This document shows, one piece after another, positions 1 to 12,100 of a DNA stretch of 64,000 nt. The position numbers were made by a program, and so were the translations under genes. The notes below the pieces were generated by a model. It did no database searches, was not told where the DNA came from, and worked only from the letters and a program-made list of their open reading frames with translations. Position 1 is the first letter of the stretch, and each line of letters starts with the position of its first letter. Origin of the DNA: Luidia sarsii (taxonomy: Eukaryota; Echinodermata; Asteroidea; Paxillosida; Luidiidae); contig OX465120.1 of the NCBI GenBank assembly GCA_949987565.1, positions 4,177,927-4,241,926 of the forward strand, in the 5' to 3' direction.

Positions 1-1297
1 GGTGCAGTAAGTAGCAAGGCCCAAATTTAAGAAATGCACATTATTTTTTTGCCTGTCACGACATAACTTGTTGGCCTACACTCAGCAATCTTTAATACGA
101 AATCCAGGGGACCCAGTCAACATATTCGCTGCAATCGAACCGAAATGTGTATTTTCCATAACCGTGGTTATTGCCCATTCTTCAGTAAGGTTAGGCCCTA
201 TGCAAGCCGATACGTGTACATACTTGTACATTCGTATAACCGCATGCATGATGTAAACGGTTTGTTTCTGTTAACCCTAATCTACACACTCAAATAAGCA
301 TTTTTGTTTTTAAAATAAAGCAACTGTTGCCGGTTAGGTGTTTTTTTTTCTTTTCTTATATTTACAAGGATAAAGTTATACAAGTTATACATGAATGCGA
401 TCCTGAGACTTGGGACTTTCGGGATCCGGCATAAAAGATTATGATATTCAAATTTTGTGGAAATTGTATGCAAATTACTACATGAATAATCAATGAGGAA
501 AAAGGGGAAAGTTCTTTTCTAGTCAAAGGAGCCACATTTGTCCAGGGTAGTTAATCAAGTTACTATATAACTTTTAAATTACACATTTTAACCGTACATA
601 CCTTTGGCTGAAGAAAGAATTTTAGAATACTAAAATATACTGCTTTGGCAATGAGTTGCACATTACGTGTGTCTTTAAGTAAAAAATAGTCCAAAAATGT
701 TCTGAAATATCTCATTATTAATTGGCTGGCATGGTGAATAATGTGCTGTGCTGGTCGTGTGGCTGAAAATAGTCGTCGAAAAAAAATCCCCAAAATTACG
801 TGGGTAAAGTGCAATATTGATCACATCTGCATCCGTGCCAAAATATGGCTTTATATTCAAAATTTTAGATAAACACTATTGAATAATGTCTGTGTTGAAG
901 CAACAGGCGACACTCTAAACATCACATTACAAACACATAGAGAAAGTGTTATTTACACCATATTTGGCTGATTTATTTTTAATCGATCAAGTGTCATTTA
1001 CACAATAGCATTTGAAACTTAAATCTTAAAATTCAAAATACGTCAACACTGAAGACGACACAAATAACAAAAAACAGTTATTTCCATGAAACGAGACTAC
1101 AGGCAAGCTGACGCAGACAGCAAATACTGCACACACAGACATTGCGACTTTAAGTAACATAAAAGCAGAGCTGAAAAGTTGCACTTATCTTTATACTATA
1201 GCTGACTTTTATATTTCTAAAAATGATGTAGGCAGATCAGAAAGAACAGAACACAGAACGCATTTCTTAAACACCGACAGTTACTGACTTTTAATAG

Positions 1298-1513
1298 ACC
1301 GATTGTGCGACCACTGTGTATACCTGCCATCCCGTGACTTATAGTGGGCATTTTTTCATCTCATTTGGTGTAGAGCACTTAAGGGATGGAAATGTAGACA
1401 ATTATGAGTCTTCGTTGCTCATTTCCACTCCTGTCCTGCACCAAATGAGATGCAAAAATACCCACTATGAGTCACTTGATGGCATGTAAAGATAGGTCGC
1501 GCAATCGGTTTAT
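1298..1513. repeat. Palindromic MITE-like repeat, copy A
   Basis: The two halves are near reverse complements. The left half carries 'CCATCCCGTGACTTATAGTG' followed by 'TCTCATTTGGTG'; the right half carries 'CACCAAATGAGATGCAAAAA' followed by 'CCCACTATGAGTCAC'. The outermost inverted ends are 'CCGATTGTGCGACC' and 'GGTCGCGCAATCGG'. A second copy is at 7187-7404. No coding capacity; a non-autonomous inverted-repeat element is the simplest reading. Confidence 0.65.
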
Positions 1514-1687
1514 TCGGTAAATAATGGGCAAGTAACTCCCTATGTACAATAGTCTGTAAAGTACGCCGCAAGCTCCACGTTTATTCAGATAATAGACATT
1601 TTCAATACAATGTAAGACACGTCGTGGACGGCCTCGTCCACCACGCCCCCCCCCCACGAAAAGAACCCACTAGGGATGGGCATCCGA

Positions 1688-2165
1688 TTAATTTGGTCGT
1701 TTTTATAGTTTCGGCATCGGCAATTGGGCGGTGTTTATTTCGATTCCCTCACATTCAAATCATGTTCTAATAATGAGAAAAACAAACTCAAAGGAATAAA
1801 TAATATTTAAACTACCGTGCAGACTCTCGATCGTTCACGATGAAGCCCCACAATAGCGCCAATGTTACCGCTGATCTGGCAATTCATGCAGCAAATGACG
1901 TCAGAAAAGGTGTTTGTTATGATACATATTGCTGAAAAGAGTCTTTGTCTACAGTTTGGACAATAGCGGCGTCCAAATTATAAAAAAAATCCCTACGCAT
2001 GTATAGCGGCTTCCCGGCTCGAAGTAGTTAGGGGCGATTAATTTGGTATTTTTTATAGTTTCAGCATAGCCAATTGTGCGGTTTTTATTTCGATTCCCTC
2101 ACATTCAAATAATGTTATAATAATGAGAAAAAACAAACTCAAAGGGATAAACAATACTCAAACTT
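1688..2165 (+). repeat. Pair of diverged direct repeats
   Basis: A block of about 130 bp starting 'CGATTAATTTGG' and containing 'TTTCGATTCCCTCACATTCA' occurs at 1688-1815 and again at 2031-2165 in the same orientation with a few substitutions. The roughly 215 bp between them are unrelated. This is a local duplication or two copies of one unclassified repeat. Confidence 0.6.
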
Positions 2166-2666
2166 TGATAGGGATAGTTGAATCAAATATTCAATTCAAT
2201 TCAATTCAATATGACATTTTTTTTTTCATGTCGGTGAAATACGGGAGGAATTAACAAATTAAAGAACAAATCTGATATATCATGGGTATTAAAGAGCTCT
2301 TTGTAATAATAAAGGCAAAATTTAATTTGGAAACAAAACAATACAGAGCGCATGGTAGCAAAAACGAAGAATCACCTACAAGCAAATAAACGCATTCCCT
2401 CGGACTAAGATTGAAGCCATAGGCCAATTCACAGTAAACTAAAGTGGACGAACACTAATGTTCGACAAACTAGTGTCATAATTGTTGGGTAGATAGAAGC
2501 CCAACTCGTGGTAATGTGTCGGTGATAACCCACCAATGTATGCACACGCTAGCGATGAAACCAGAACCAACGTTATGGGCAAACAGTTTTGGCCGCAGAG
2601 TTTTCTAGATCGAACCTGATTTGGGTTCACATTGTACGGGTTAGTGGCCCGAGGTTGTTGGCACTT

Positions 2667-2672
2667 TTTATT
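2667..2672 (-). promoter_or_regulatory. Polyadenylation signal AATAAA of the ammonium transporter gene
   Basis: On the minus strand AATAAA lies only 4 nt after the TGA stop of the last exon (stop at 2677-2679). That implies an extremely short 3' UTR if this signal is used. Other signals further left cannot be excluded. Confidence 0.5.
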
Positions 2673-2676
2673 TTAA

Positions 2677-2786
2677 TCAGTTCTTCTCTTCACTGTTGGC
2701 TTCAGGGTCGACTGGACACTGACTTTCCTGAAATACCAGAGCTGGGAGGATCCCTACGGAAACGTCTGCCTTTCTCTCATCGGTGT
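2677..2786 (-). CDS. Ammonium transporter exon 11, terminal exon
   Basis: Acceptor tttgtgcttag joins in phase to exon 10 and gives a 36-residue tail starting [14 protein letters not shown] and ending SEEKN before TGA. AATAAA follows 4 nt later. The exon is supported by phase, acceptor and polyA signal but not by conserved residues, so it is less certain than the others. Confidence 0.7.
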
Positions 2787-5700
2787 CTAAGCACAAAGAG
2801 GAAACATGAATCCTTTTAGTCCGGCAATGGAGAGAGAGAGGGACAAGGAGAGGGAGAGGGAAGTGGAGAGAGGGGGGACAGAGACGGGGACAGAGACAGG
2901 GACAGAAAGGGAGGGGGAAGGAGAGACGGGGGAGGGGGATTGGAGGGGGAGGGGAAGGAGAGGTGATGTAGGGAGATAGAGGGGGGTTGGGGCGAAGGGA
3001 GGGGAAAGGGAGATTGAGAGGGAGAGGCAGTGGGAGGTTGTGAGGGAGAGGGAGGGTGAGAGGGAGAGTGAGAAGGAGAGGGAGAGGGACAGAGAGAGTG
3101 ACAGGCCAGGAGAGGGACAGGGAGATGGATAAGGGGAAGGACAGGGACGGGGAAGGGGACAGGGACGTGGACGGGGACAGGGACGGGGACAGGCACGGGG
3201 ACAGGCACGGAGACAGGGACGGGGACAGGCACGGGGACAGGGACGGGGACAGGGACGGGGACGGGGACGGGGACAGGCACGGGGACAGGCACGGGGACGG
3301 GGACGGGGACGGGGACAGGCACGGGGACAGGCACGGGGACGGGGACAGGCACGGGGACGGGGACGGGGACGGGGACAGGCACGGGGACAGGGACGGGGAC
3401 AGGCACGGGGACGGGGACAGGGACGGGGACGGGGACGGGGACAGGCACGGGGACAGGGACGGGGACAGGGACGGGGACAGGCACGGGGACGGGGACGGGG
3501 ACAGGGACGGGGACGGGGACGGGGACGGGGACGGGGACGGGGACGGGGACGGGGACGGGGACGGGGACGGGAACGAGGACGGGGACAGGCACGGGGACGG
3601 GGATGGAGACAGGGACGGGAACGGGGACGGGAACAGGGACAGGCACGGGGACGGGGACAGGGACGGGGACAGGCACGGGGACAGGCACGGGGACAGGCAC
3701 GGGGACGGGGACGGGGACAGGGACGGGGACAGGCACGGGGACAGGCACGGGGACAGGCACGGGGACAGGCACGGGGACGGGGACGGGGACAGGCACGGGG
3801 ACAGGCACGGGGACAGGCACGGGGACGGGGACGGGGACAGGCACGGGGACAGGGACGGGGACAGGGACGGGGACAGGCACGGGGACAGGGACGGGGACAA
3901 GGACAGGGACAGGCACGGGGACGGGGACGAGGACAGAGACGGGGGCAGGGAGATCAGAGGAGAGGATTAAAGAACAGCAGAAGAGGGAATAACTTACTCG
4001 AAGTATTGACCGCCTCTCCGGCAAGCTCGGGGGACAGGGTGGAGCTGCTTCCTCCGTTAATTGTGACCCCGATCAGTTCGGCTTGGCTCGCCCATCCGTG
4101 ACCGTAGCTAGACAGTGGGTAGGCCGCCTCGCCGTGCTTGGCAATGTCAAGTCCTATAGGTTGCACAAAGGGAGAAACCAATATTGTACCAAGGCCTCTT
4201 GTCAAAAAAAGATCATCGGTTGGGTATCAGATGATTTGACCCGTCCGATGACGTTTCCACCGGATAGCCGTCGTGAATTTTTCACCCCACAGTCATGTAC
4301 AATCGGCTTTCTACCGGGGACATTTTATCGGTCGGATGAATCCAACCGGCACTCGACCGATGATCTTTTTGACAAGAGACCTAAGGTATAATTAACCGAC
4401 GTCCGCATGAAATGTCAGGTCTGTGCACCTACAACACATGCACGGTGCCTGCTATACACGCACATGAACTAGTCCATGTGCAGCCGAAAGTGTTACCATT
4501 TCCATGGCTACTGAAGCCACTAAGCCACCTCAAACGTCCCTCGCAGCACCCTCATGCGTCGTTATAATGATTGCAAGCTTGGTTACTTTCACCACCGTCT
4601 CTGTTGAATACCCCAACTAGGGGAAAAAGCCCAAGTGCGAACGGGATTAAGATTGACACATTTGGAATCCAGGCATAGTCTGGACTCCACGTATTTGTGG
4701 TTTGATTAAAAGTTCGGGGCTAGCGAGGGGTCTACCTTTCTCTTCAATTTCGGGCGAGACCCGCAGCAAGCCGAATAACCTCAGCAGGCCGAACAGGATG
4801 ACCGAGATGAGACCCGACCAGACGAGGATGGCGACAGCTCCCACGACATTCCAGCCGAGAGCCTGGGGAGGGTTGTTGAGAGAGAAGAGAGTGAAAGAGG
4901 GGGAGAGGGAGGGGGAGAGGGGAAGAGGGAGAGAGAAGAGGGAGGAGGGGAGAGATGAAGAGAGTCAGGGGAAGAGGGAGAGAGAAGAGAGGCAGAGAGG
5001 GGGAGATGGAGAGAGGAGAGGGAGGGAGAGAGGGAGATGAAGAGAGACAGTGAAAGAGGGAGAGAGAAGAGAGTGAGAAAGGGGGAGAGGGGGAAGAAGG
5101 AGAGAGGAGAGGGAGGGAGAGAGGGAGATGAAGAGAGACAGGGGAAGAGGGAGAGAGAAGTGAGTGAGAGAGGGGAAGAGGGAGAGAGAGAAGAGAGTGA
5201 GAGGGGGAAAGAGGGAGAGAGGAGAGGGAGGGAGAGAGGAAGATGAAGAGAGACAGGGGAAGAGGGAGAGAGAAGAGAGTGAGAGAGGGGAAGGGGAAAG
5301 AGAAGAGATGAAGAGAGGGGAAGAGGGAGAGAGAGAAGAGAGTGAGAGAGGGGAAGAGGTAGAGAGAAGAGAGTGAGAGAGGGGAAAAGGGAGAGAGAGA
5401 AGAGAGTGAGAGAGGGGAAGAGGTAGAGAGAAGAGAGTGAGAGAGGGGAAGAGGGAGAGAGAGAAGAGAGTGAGAGAGGGGAAGAGGTAGAGAGAAGAGA
5501 TGAAGAGAGAGGAAGAGGGAGAGAGAGAAGAGAGTGAGAGAGGGGAAGAGGTAGAGAGAAGAGAGTGAGAGAGGGGAAGAGGAGAGGGACGGAGAGAGGG
5601 AGATGAAGAGAGACAAGGGAAGAGGGAGAGAGAAGAGAGTGAGAGATGGGAAAGGGGAAAGAGAAGAGAGTGAGACATGGGGAAGGGGAGAGGGAAGAGA

Positions 5701-6045
5701 GTGAGAGAGGGGGAGAGGGAGAGAGCAGAGGGAGGGAGGAGAGGGAGGTAGAGAGATGACGAGGGACAGGGCAAGAAGGAGAGAGAAGAGAGTGAGGGGG
5801 AGAGGGAGAGGAGAGGGAGGGAGAGAGATGAAGAGAGAGAGAGAGGTGGATATAGACGGAGAGAGAATAGACAGAGAGAGAATAGAGAGGTCGAGAGAGA
5901 GGGGTCGAGAGTTTGAAGGGAAAGACGGACGAAAACAGTAAGGTGGAATGTGGTTTAGGCCCAAGTGGAATAAATAAAAACCTAGGCCTACATAAATAGA
6001 GATTGACGGCAAAGCATGATCGCCTTAATCCAGAGATGTGACGCC

Positions 6046-6131
<86 letters not shown>

Positions 6132-9100
6132 GAGAGAGAGACAGAGAGACAGAGAGACAGAGAGAGAGACAGAGAGAGAGACAGAGAGAGAAAGAGAGAG
6201 CTTTCCCGGGACAATTTCTGTTCTACTCACAACGAAGGAGGTCCTGCTCCACTCGAAGAACACTCCCGTGTCGTAGCTCAGGAGAGGCACGGAGAGCACG
6301 CCCCACAAGCCGCCTCCGAGATGAACTGGGGGAATAGCGAACATGGTTTTCATGGTGAAAAACTCGACGGAGATAAGAATTAACGTTCCATTAAAAAAAC
6401 GGCAAGATCGCATAGGCAGAGGGAAAGCAAGAACCAGGAAGTGAATTCCAGGTGGAGGCAGAACGAGGGAAGAAGCCGTTCCGATACCTCTCCGTTCTAG
6501 TTTCTACACCTTGGGACAGATCGAGTGAATCAGGAAGGGAATCCGAGAGGGAGAGAGAGAGCTGACCGAGGGATGAAAGCTCAGCTGTATATACCTGCCA
6601 CCGCGTCTAGCGGGTCGTCGATTCGTAGTCGGAGTACAGCCGTGCTCCAGGTAACGTAGACCAGCCCAGCGACCATGCCAATGATGGCAGCGCCCCAGGG
6701 CGCCACGGCATTGCATCCGGCACAGATGGCAACCTTCAAAAGAGATCAGGTAATTCACAGACAAATCTTCAAATTTAGTGGGCCTGACGTTTCGATCCTA
6801 GCAGGACCTTTTCTCAAAGGCAGAGTGACAAGGACAAAACAAGATACATGTACACGAAGAAAGGGGGGAGATAGTGAATAAGACACGGATGAGAAACAAA
6901 GGACAAAGAGTAAAGCTGGTAGGATGAGATCAAAGGGAAGGGCAAGGAGTAGGGTAGGGATTAGTGAGAAGAGGGGGAAAGATCAAAGATTGAAGTGAGA
7001 ACGAGTGAACACAAAAGAAGGCTTATCAGAAAGCTGCATGGTATTAGTCATTACCCTCCTGGATGTTGAGAAAAATATCATTTAAACACAACTTCCTATA
7101 GACATTCTCTTTAAATTGTTTTCCTTTATCAAGTTGTTCATTTGGTGATGGAGGAGTTAAATCGTTCCATTTCTTTGGTCGAATAGACCGACCCCTGTTT
7201 TACATGCCAACACGTGACGTATAGTGGGTAGTATTTCATCTCATTTGGTACAGAGCGGAATGGAAATGTACAAAGAATAATATGGACAATATGATATAGT
7301 CTTCTTTGCTCATTTCCACTCCTGTTCTGCACCAAATGAGAGGCAAAAATACCCACTATAAGTCACGTGATGGCATGTATAAACATCGGTCGCGCAATCG
7401 GTGTATTGTTTAAAATCGTTTTTTTTCTGACTGACTGAGTGACTGATTTGACTGACTGACTGACTGACTGATTTTACTGACTGACTGACTGACTGACTTC
7501 ACTGACTGACTGACTGAGTAACTGACTGACTGACTGACTGACCGACTGATTTCACTGACTGGCTGACTGGCTGACTGATTTTACTGACTGACTGATTTCA
7601 CTGACAGACTGACTGATTTCACTGACTGACTGACTGATTTTACTGACTGACTGATTTCACTGACTGACTGACTGACTGACTGACTGACTGACTGAGTAAC
7701 TGACTGACTGACTGACCGACTGATTTCATTGACTGGCTGACTGGCGGACTGATTTTACTGACTGACCGATTTCACTGACAGACTGACTGATTTCACTGAC
7801 TGACTGACTGATTTTACTGACTGACTGACTGACTGACTGACTGACAGACCGACCGATCGACCGACTGGTTGACTGACCATTCCAGTCAGGCCGCCGTTGA
7901 TGGCCATCATCAGGCTCCATTGGCGGTTGAATCCGAGCTTCTTGATGACCATGGCGGTCAGGGCGGCGTGGCCACCGCTTAGGATGGTGTTGACGATAGA
8001 CACGGCCACGGCCTCGCCGTCGCCCGGCTGCGAGATGCTGGCCTGGGAGCCGCCGTTGAAGGCGAAGAAGCCGAAGAAGAGGATGAAGCCTCCCAAGGCG
8101 ACAAGCTGGCCAGGCAGACAGACACAAAAACAGACGATCAGTAATCAAGAGAATATCCGTGAAGTAAATACAAACAATTGTTGCAAACTGCTGTACTGAC
8201 TAACGTGACCTGCAGTACATAATCTCAGCAGTTATAGGGCCTGACGTTTCGCTCCTGACAGAACCTTTCTGAAAGGCAAAGCTGCCTTTCAGAAAGGTCC
8301 CACTAGGATCGAAACGTCAGGCCTTCTAACTGTGGAGAAAAGAGGATCGATCATCTTCGTCGCCATGACTCCGATTGTAGTCATCGTCCTCATTCTCGAC
8401 AGCGTCTTCACCTTAGACTTCGTTTCCAAAATCGTCTTGTGTCTTGATTGTCATAGTCTTCGTCGTTGTCACCATCGTCATTGCTACCATCCTCATTGTC
8501 ACCCTCGTCATTGTCACCTTCCTCATTGTCACCTTCCTCATTGTCACCTTCCTCATTGTCACCTTCCTCATTGTCACCTTCCTCATTGTCACCTTCGTCA
8601 TTGTCACCTTCCTCATTGTCACCCTCCTCATTGTCACCCTCCTCATTGTCACCCTCCTCATTGTCACCCTCCTCATTGTCACCTTCCTCATTGTCACCAT
8701 CATACTCATTGTCACATTCACAGTATTCACCGTGGTCATCATTGTCTTCATCGTTATCGTCATCACCATCATCACCGTCACCACATTGTGCACAATCACC
8801 GCCATCACCACTAGCGGGACCAATGCCCCAGCTAGCGGGACACCGTGACTTTCGGAGCTCCGGAATCAAAGAAACCAGCGATTGAGAGTGTCCCGGGTAT
8901 TTCACCGACACAGGGCTATCCCCAGTTTGAGCCTGCGCGCTTCGGTCGAGAAATGATGCCGTTTAGGTCTGCGTTGGGTCCGGGCGCGGCTTGCGCTGGC
9001 CAGCGGTACTCACCGGCACAGTGTGCCCGGGGATGGTGTTGGGACGCCCGTCACTGTCGAAGCGCCCTATGCGCGGACCAACGATGGCTGCGCCTACCAG

Positions 9101-12100
9101 AGCCGTCATGCCACCCACCATATGCACCACGCCGCTGCCTGCAAAGTCCTGCAATGCAACCACACGTACGGCAAATAGTAGGCATAGTAGCACACAAAAA
9201 AAGTACATGATTCTAACAGCGGTCTACAAAGATTGTTACAACGAGGAGTGGACGGAACGATCCGTCCACTCCTTCATCGACCAGTAACTTCGTCCGTTCG
9301 TTCTTCTTCCTGTCCCTCCCATCCATCACTTCCCTCACAGTTACCCCCTCCCTTTTTCCCCCCTCCGGTCCATCAATTTATTACCCACCTCCCTTCCTTT
9401 CTTCCTCCCCTCACCCCTCCCCTTACCCGTCTTTTCCTCCCTTCGGCTTCCCACTCACATTCCCCACCTTCCTTTTTCCCCTTTCCCTTCTCTCCCTCCC
9501 TCCCTCCGCCCATCCATACACCAAGGCCATCCACGTACCCGTCAACCCACCGGCAATCCCACCAGCCCATCAACAAATCCACCCGCCCATCCATCCACCC
9601 ACCAATGCCCTATTCCTCTGCCGTGCCTTATTTACCTGGTAGGCAATGCCGTCGATTCCTGGGCCAACAGCTAGCCAGCCCTCTCCAGCCCAGGCCCAGT
9701 GGCTGACGACCGGGTAGATAAAACCTGACCGGGTCGAAAGAAAGAAGTACCACCTTATGTCATTCAAGCAAACGCAAAAATCGAGCTATTTAGAGGCCCC
9801 GAGCTTTCTCACGGGCTTTTTAGAAAGAAACGGCGATTTGGGGAAGAAAGGAGGAACAATTTAATTAATATCCTGAAATGAGTGTTTTCAAAAATATTAT
9901 TAACAATTTGGTAGAAATATTCCTAACTTTAGGGTGAAGACACTGAAGTGGTGAACCACTTAAGTGGTTCAGTCCATAGAATGGATTCTTCCCTTAGACA
10001 TTAAATAGGACAAAAATGGGAATGCCTATAATTGTAATGGGTTTTTAGGGGCAGTTCGGGTCGGCTCGGGATGGGTCCGAACGGGATCGGCTCAACTCGG
10101 GTTGGGTCGGAACGGGGTCGTGTCCACTCGGGTTGGGTCGGAACGGGGTCGTCTCCACTCGGGTTGGGTCGGAACGGGGTCGGGTCGACTCGGGTTGGGT
10201 CGGAACGGGGTCGGCTCGACTCGGGCTGGGTCGGAACAGGGTCGGCTCGAATCGGGTTGGGTCGGAACGGGGTCGGCTTGACTCGGGTTGGGTCGGAACG
10301 GGGTCGGGTCGACTCGGGTTGGGTCGGAACGGGGTCGGCTCGACTCGGGTTGGGTCGGAACGGGGTCGGTTTGACTCGGGCTGGGTCGAAACGGGGTCGG
10401 CTCGACTCGGGTTGAGTCGGAACGGGGTCGGCTCGACTCGGGTGGGTCGGAACGGGGTCGGCTCGACTCGGGCTGGGTCGGGTCGACTCGGGTTGGGTCG
10501 GAACGGGGTCGGGTCGACTCGGGTTGGGTCGGAACGGGGTCGGATCGGTTCGGGACAGGGCCTTACCGGTGATTATGCAGCTGTAGATCATGTAGGCCCC
10601 GAACTCCGTGCGCTCGGCCATGGCGCCCGAGACAATGGTGGCCGCGGTGGCGGCGAAGACGAAGTGGAAGAACCAGTGCGAGTACAGCGAGGCGGGCATG
10701 TTCTCGAAGAAGAAGAAGCGGTGCCCGAGAAAGGCGTTGCCCGGCCCAAAGGCAAAAGCGTAGCCCACGGCCCAGTAGGCCACCGCACCCAGGCCTGTAG
10801 GTGAGAAATTTCAAGATGCCGTGGAATTAACATTTCATTTCTCATCATGCATCAGTGCTTTGCACTAGGCTTATTAAGTCGAGCAGGGCAAACCCTCATT
10901 GGATGACATTCTCCTCGACGCAAACAACATGTTATAGGGTGGCCTAATTCTTAACATTGTAGGATTAAAGGCACTGAAGCGTAACTCAATGGGAGTTAAG
11001 CCTGGATGTCCAATTGACCGTGCATTGTGTGCACCAGTTAGCCTTGTAAGCAACACTCCACTTGTGAACTCATGCGTACATTTTTTTTTGTTCCACGGGT
11101 CAACAGAGAGGTGGTGTCACTGAATGGGATTACACCATCATTTTCACAAACTGAATCTTGAGACTTAAGTTTTAGTGAGCGACAGGATAGGAAGAAAGAG
11201 ATCGACTTACACACATCCAGGACATTTTTGATGAGAATGTTGGTCGTGTTCTTGCTTCGAACTGATCCGGCCTCGAGAAAGGCGAACCCGCACTGCATGA
11301 CTGGGCAGGAGCAGAGAATAAAAAGGACAAACACCATTACAACAATATACGTCAAGACGCGATGGGCAGCATGGTAACATAACCAGTGGAAATATATAGG
11401 AAAGATTTTGGTTTAATACCATCACCGTAAAAGGGCGGGAAAAACCTAAATCCACGATACACCGACTATTATTATGTAGAGAAACAACCACTGTCTGTCA
11501 CGACACTATGAACATCTAAACCGTGAAAAAGGGGTTAAAATGTCATTTCGCCGTGAAACTAAAAAGTCACTGTGATTTCACGGTGCATTAATTTTACAGT
11601 GAATTCACCTTGAAAATAATCGCCCCCTGACCTGATAAGGACATCTTTAGGTCACTCAAGAGACCTTGATACTGTATTGTGTCCTTGTATCTGTCACTCC
11701 CAGATACTTCTCTAGCCATTGACCACCAGTATAATGTGGACTTGGAGACCACTGGTGAAAACCCCTTGAAAATGTCTTGACTAACAGTGTACCATGAAAT
11801 AGGGGTGAAAACACGGTGAATTTTCTTTTCACGGCTAAATGACATTTTCACCCCATTTTCACGGTTTACATGTTCATAGTGCGATCACTTGCTAAAAAAG
11901 TTGGACTTGCAGTATTCCCATAAAATCATAATTTTTATGACGCGTATTATTTTGTCAACCGAACGACAGTCAGCAGTGACAGCATGCACTGTGTATACAG
12001 AACGCGCACTTCACTATTCATACATACGCGCCACACACGCGCCACAAAATCATGATTTGGGGGAAAACTGTGTGTCAACTATGTTCGGCAAGGGGTTTTG

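Larger units (their letters stand above)
1..2660. other. Intergenic, repeat-rich; no gene seen
   Basis: AT-rich sequence without a supportable coding exon; the short open frames here have no recognisable motif and no splice context. It contains a palindromic repeat at about 1298-1513, a direct duplication at 1688-1815 and 2031-2165, and a short (TTCAA)n run at about 2185-2210. The end of the ammonium transporter gene, which reads leftward, lies just to the right at 2667-2677. Confidence 0.6.

Noticed and set aside
2677..4024. Long Ser-Pro / Pro-Val repeat proteins and the opposite Asp-Gly / Gly-Thr frames
   Set aside because: They are translations of the 6-bp minisatellite in the last intron of the ammonium transporter gene; only the 2677-2786 end of one frame is a real exon.
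3954..4205. Ammonium transporter ending by read-through of exon 10 (about 13 more residues to a stop)
   Set aside because: CGA|gtaagtt is a strong donor and an in-phase terminal exon with AATAAA exists at 2677-2786. Read-through remains a possible minor isoform.
4744..6214. Leu/Ser/Pro-rich proteins of 270-480 aa on the minus strand
   Set aside because: Low-complexity translation of the polypurine tract and (GA)n; no start context, domain or splice support beyond the short real exons embedded in them.
8332..8911. Several overlapping 130-170-aa frames
   Set aside because: All arise from the 12-bp minisatellite and are mutually overlapping on both strands.
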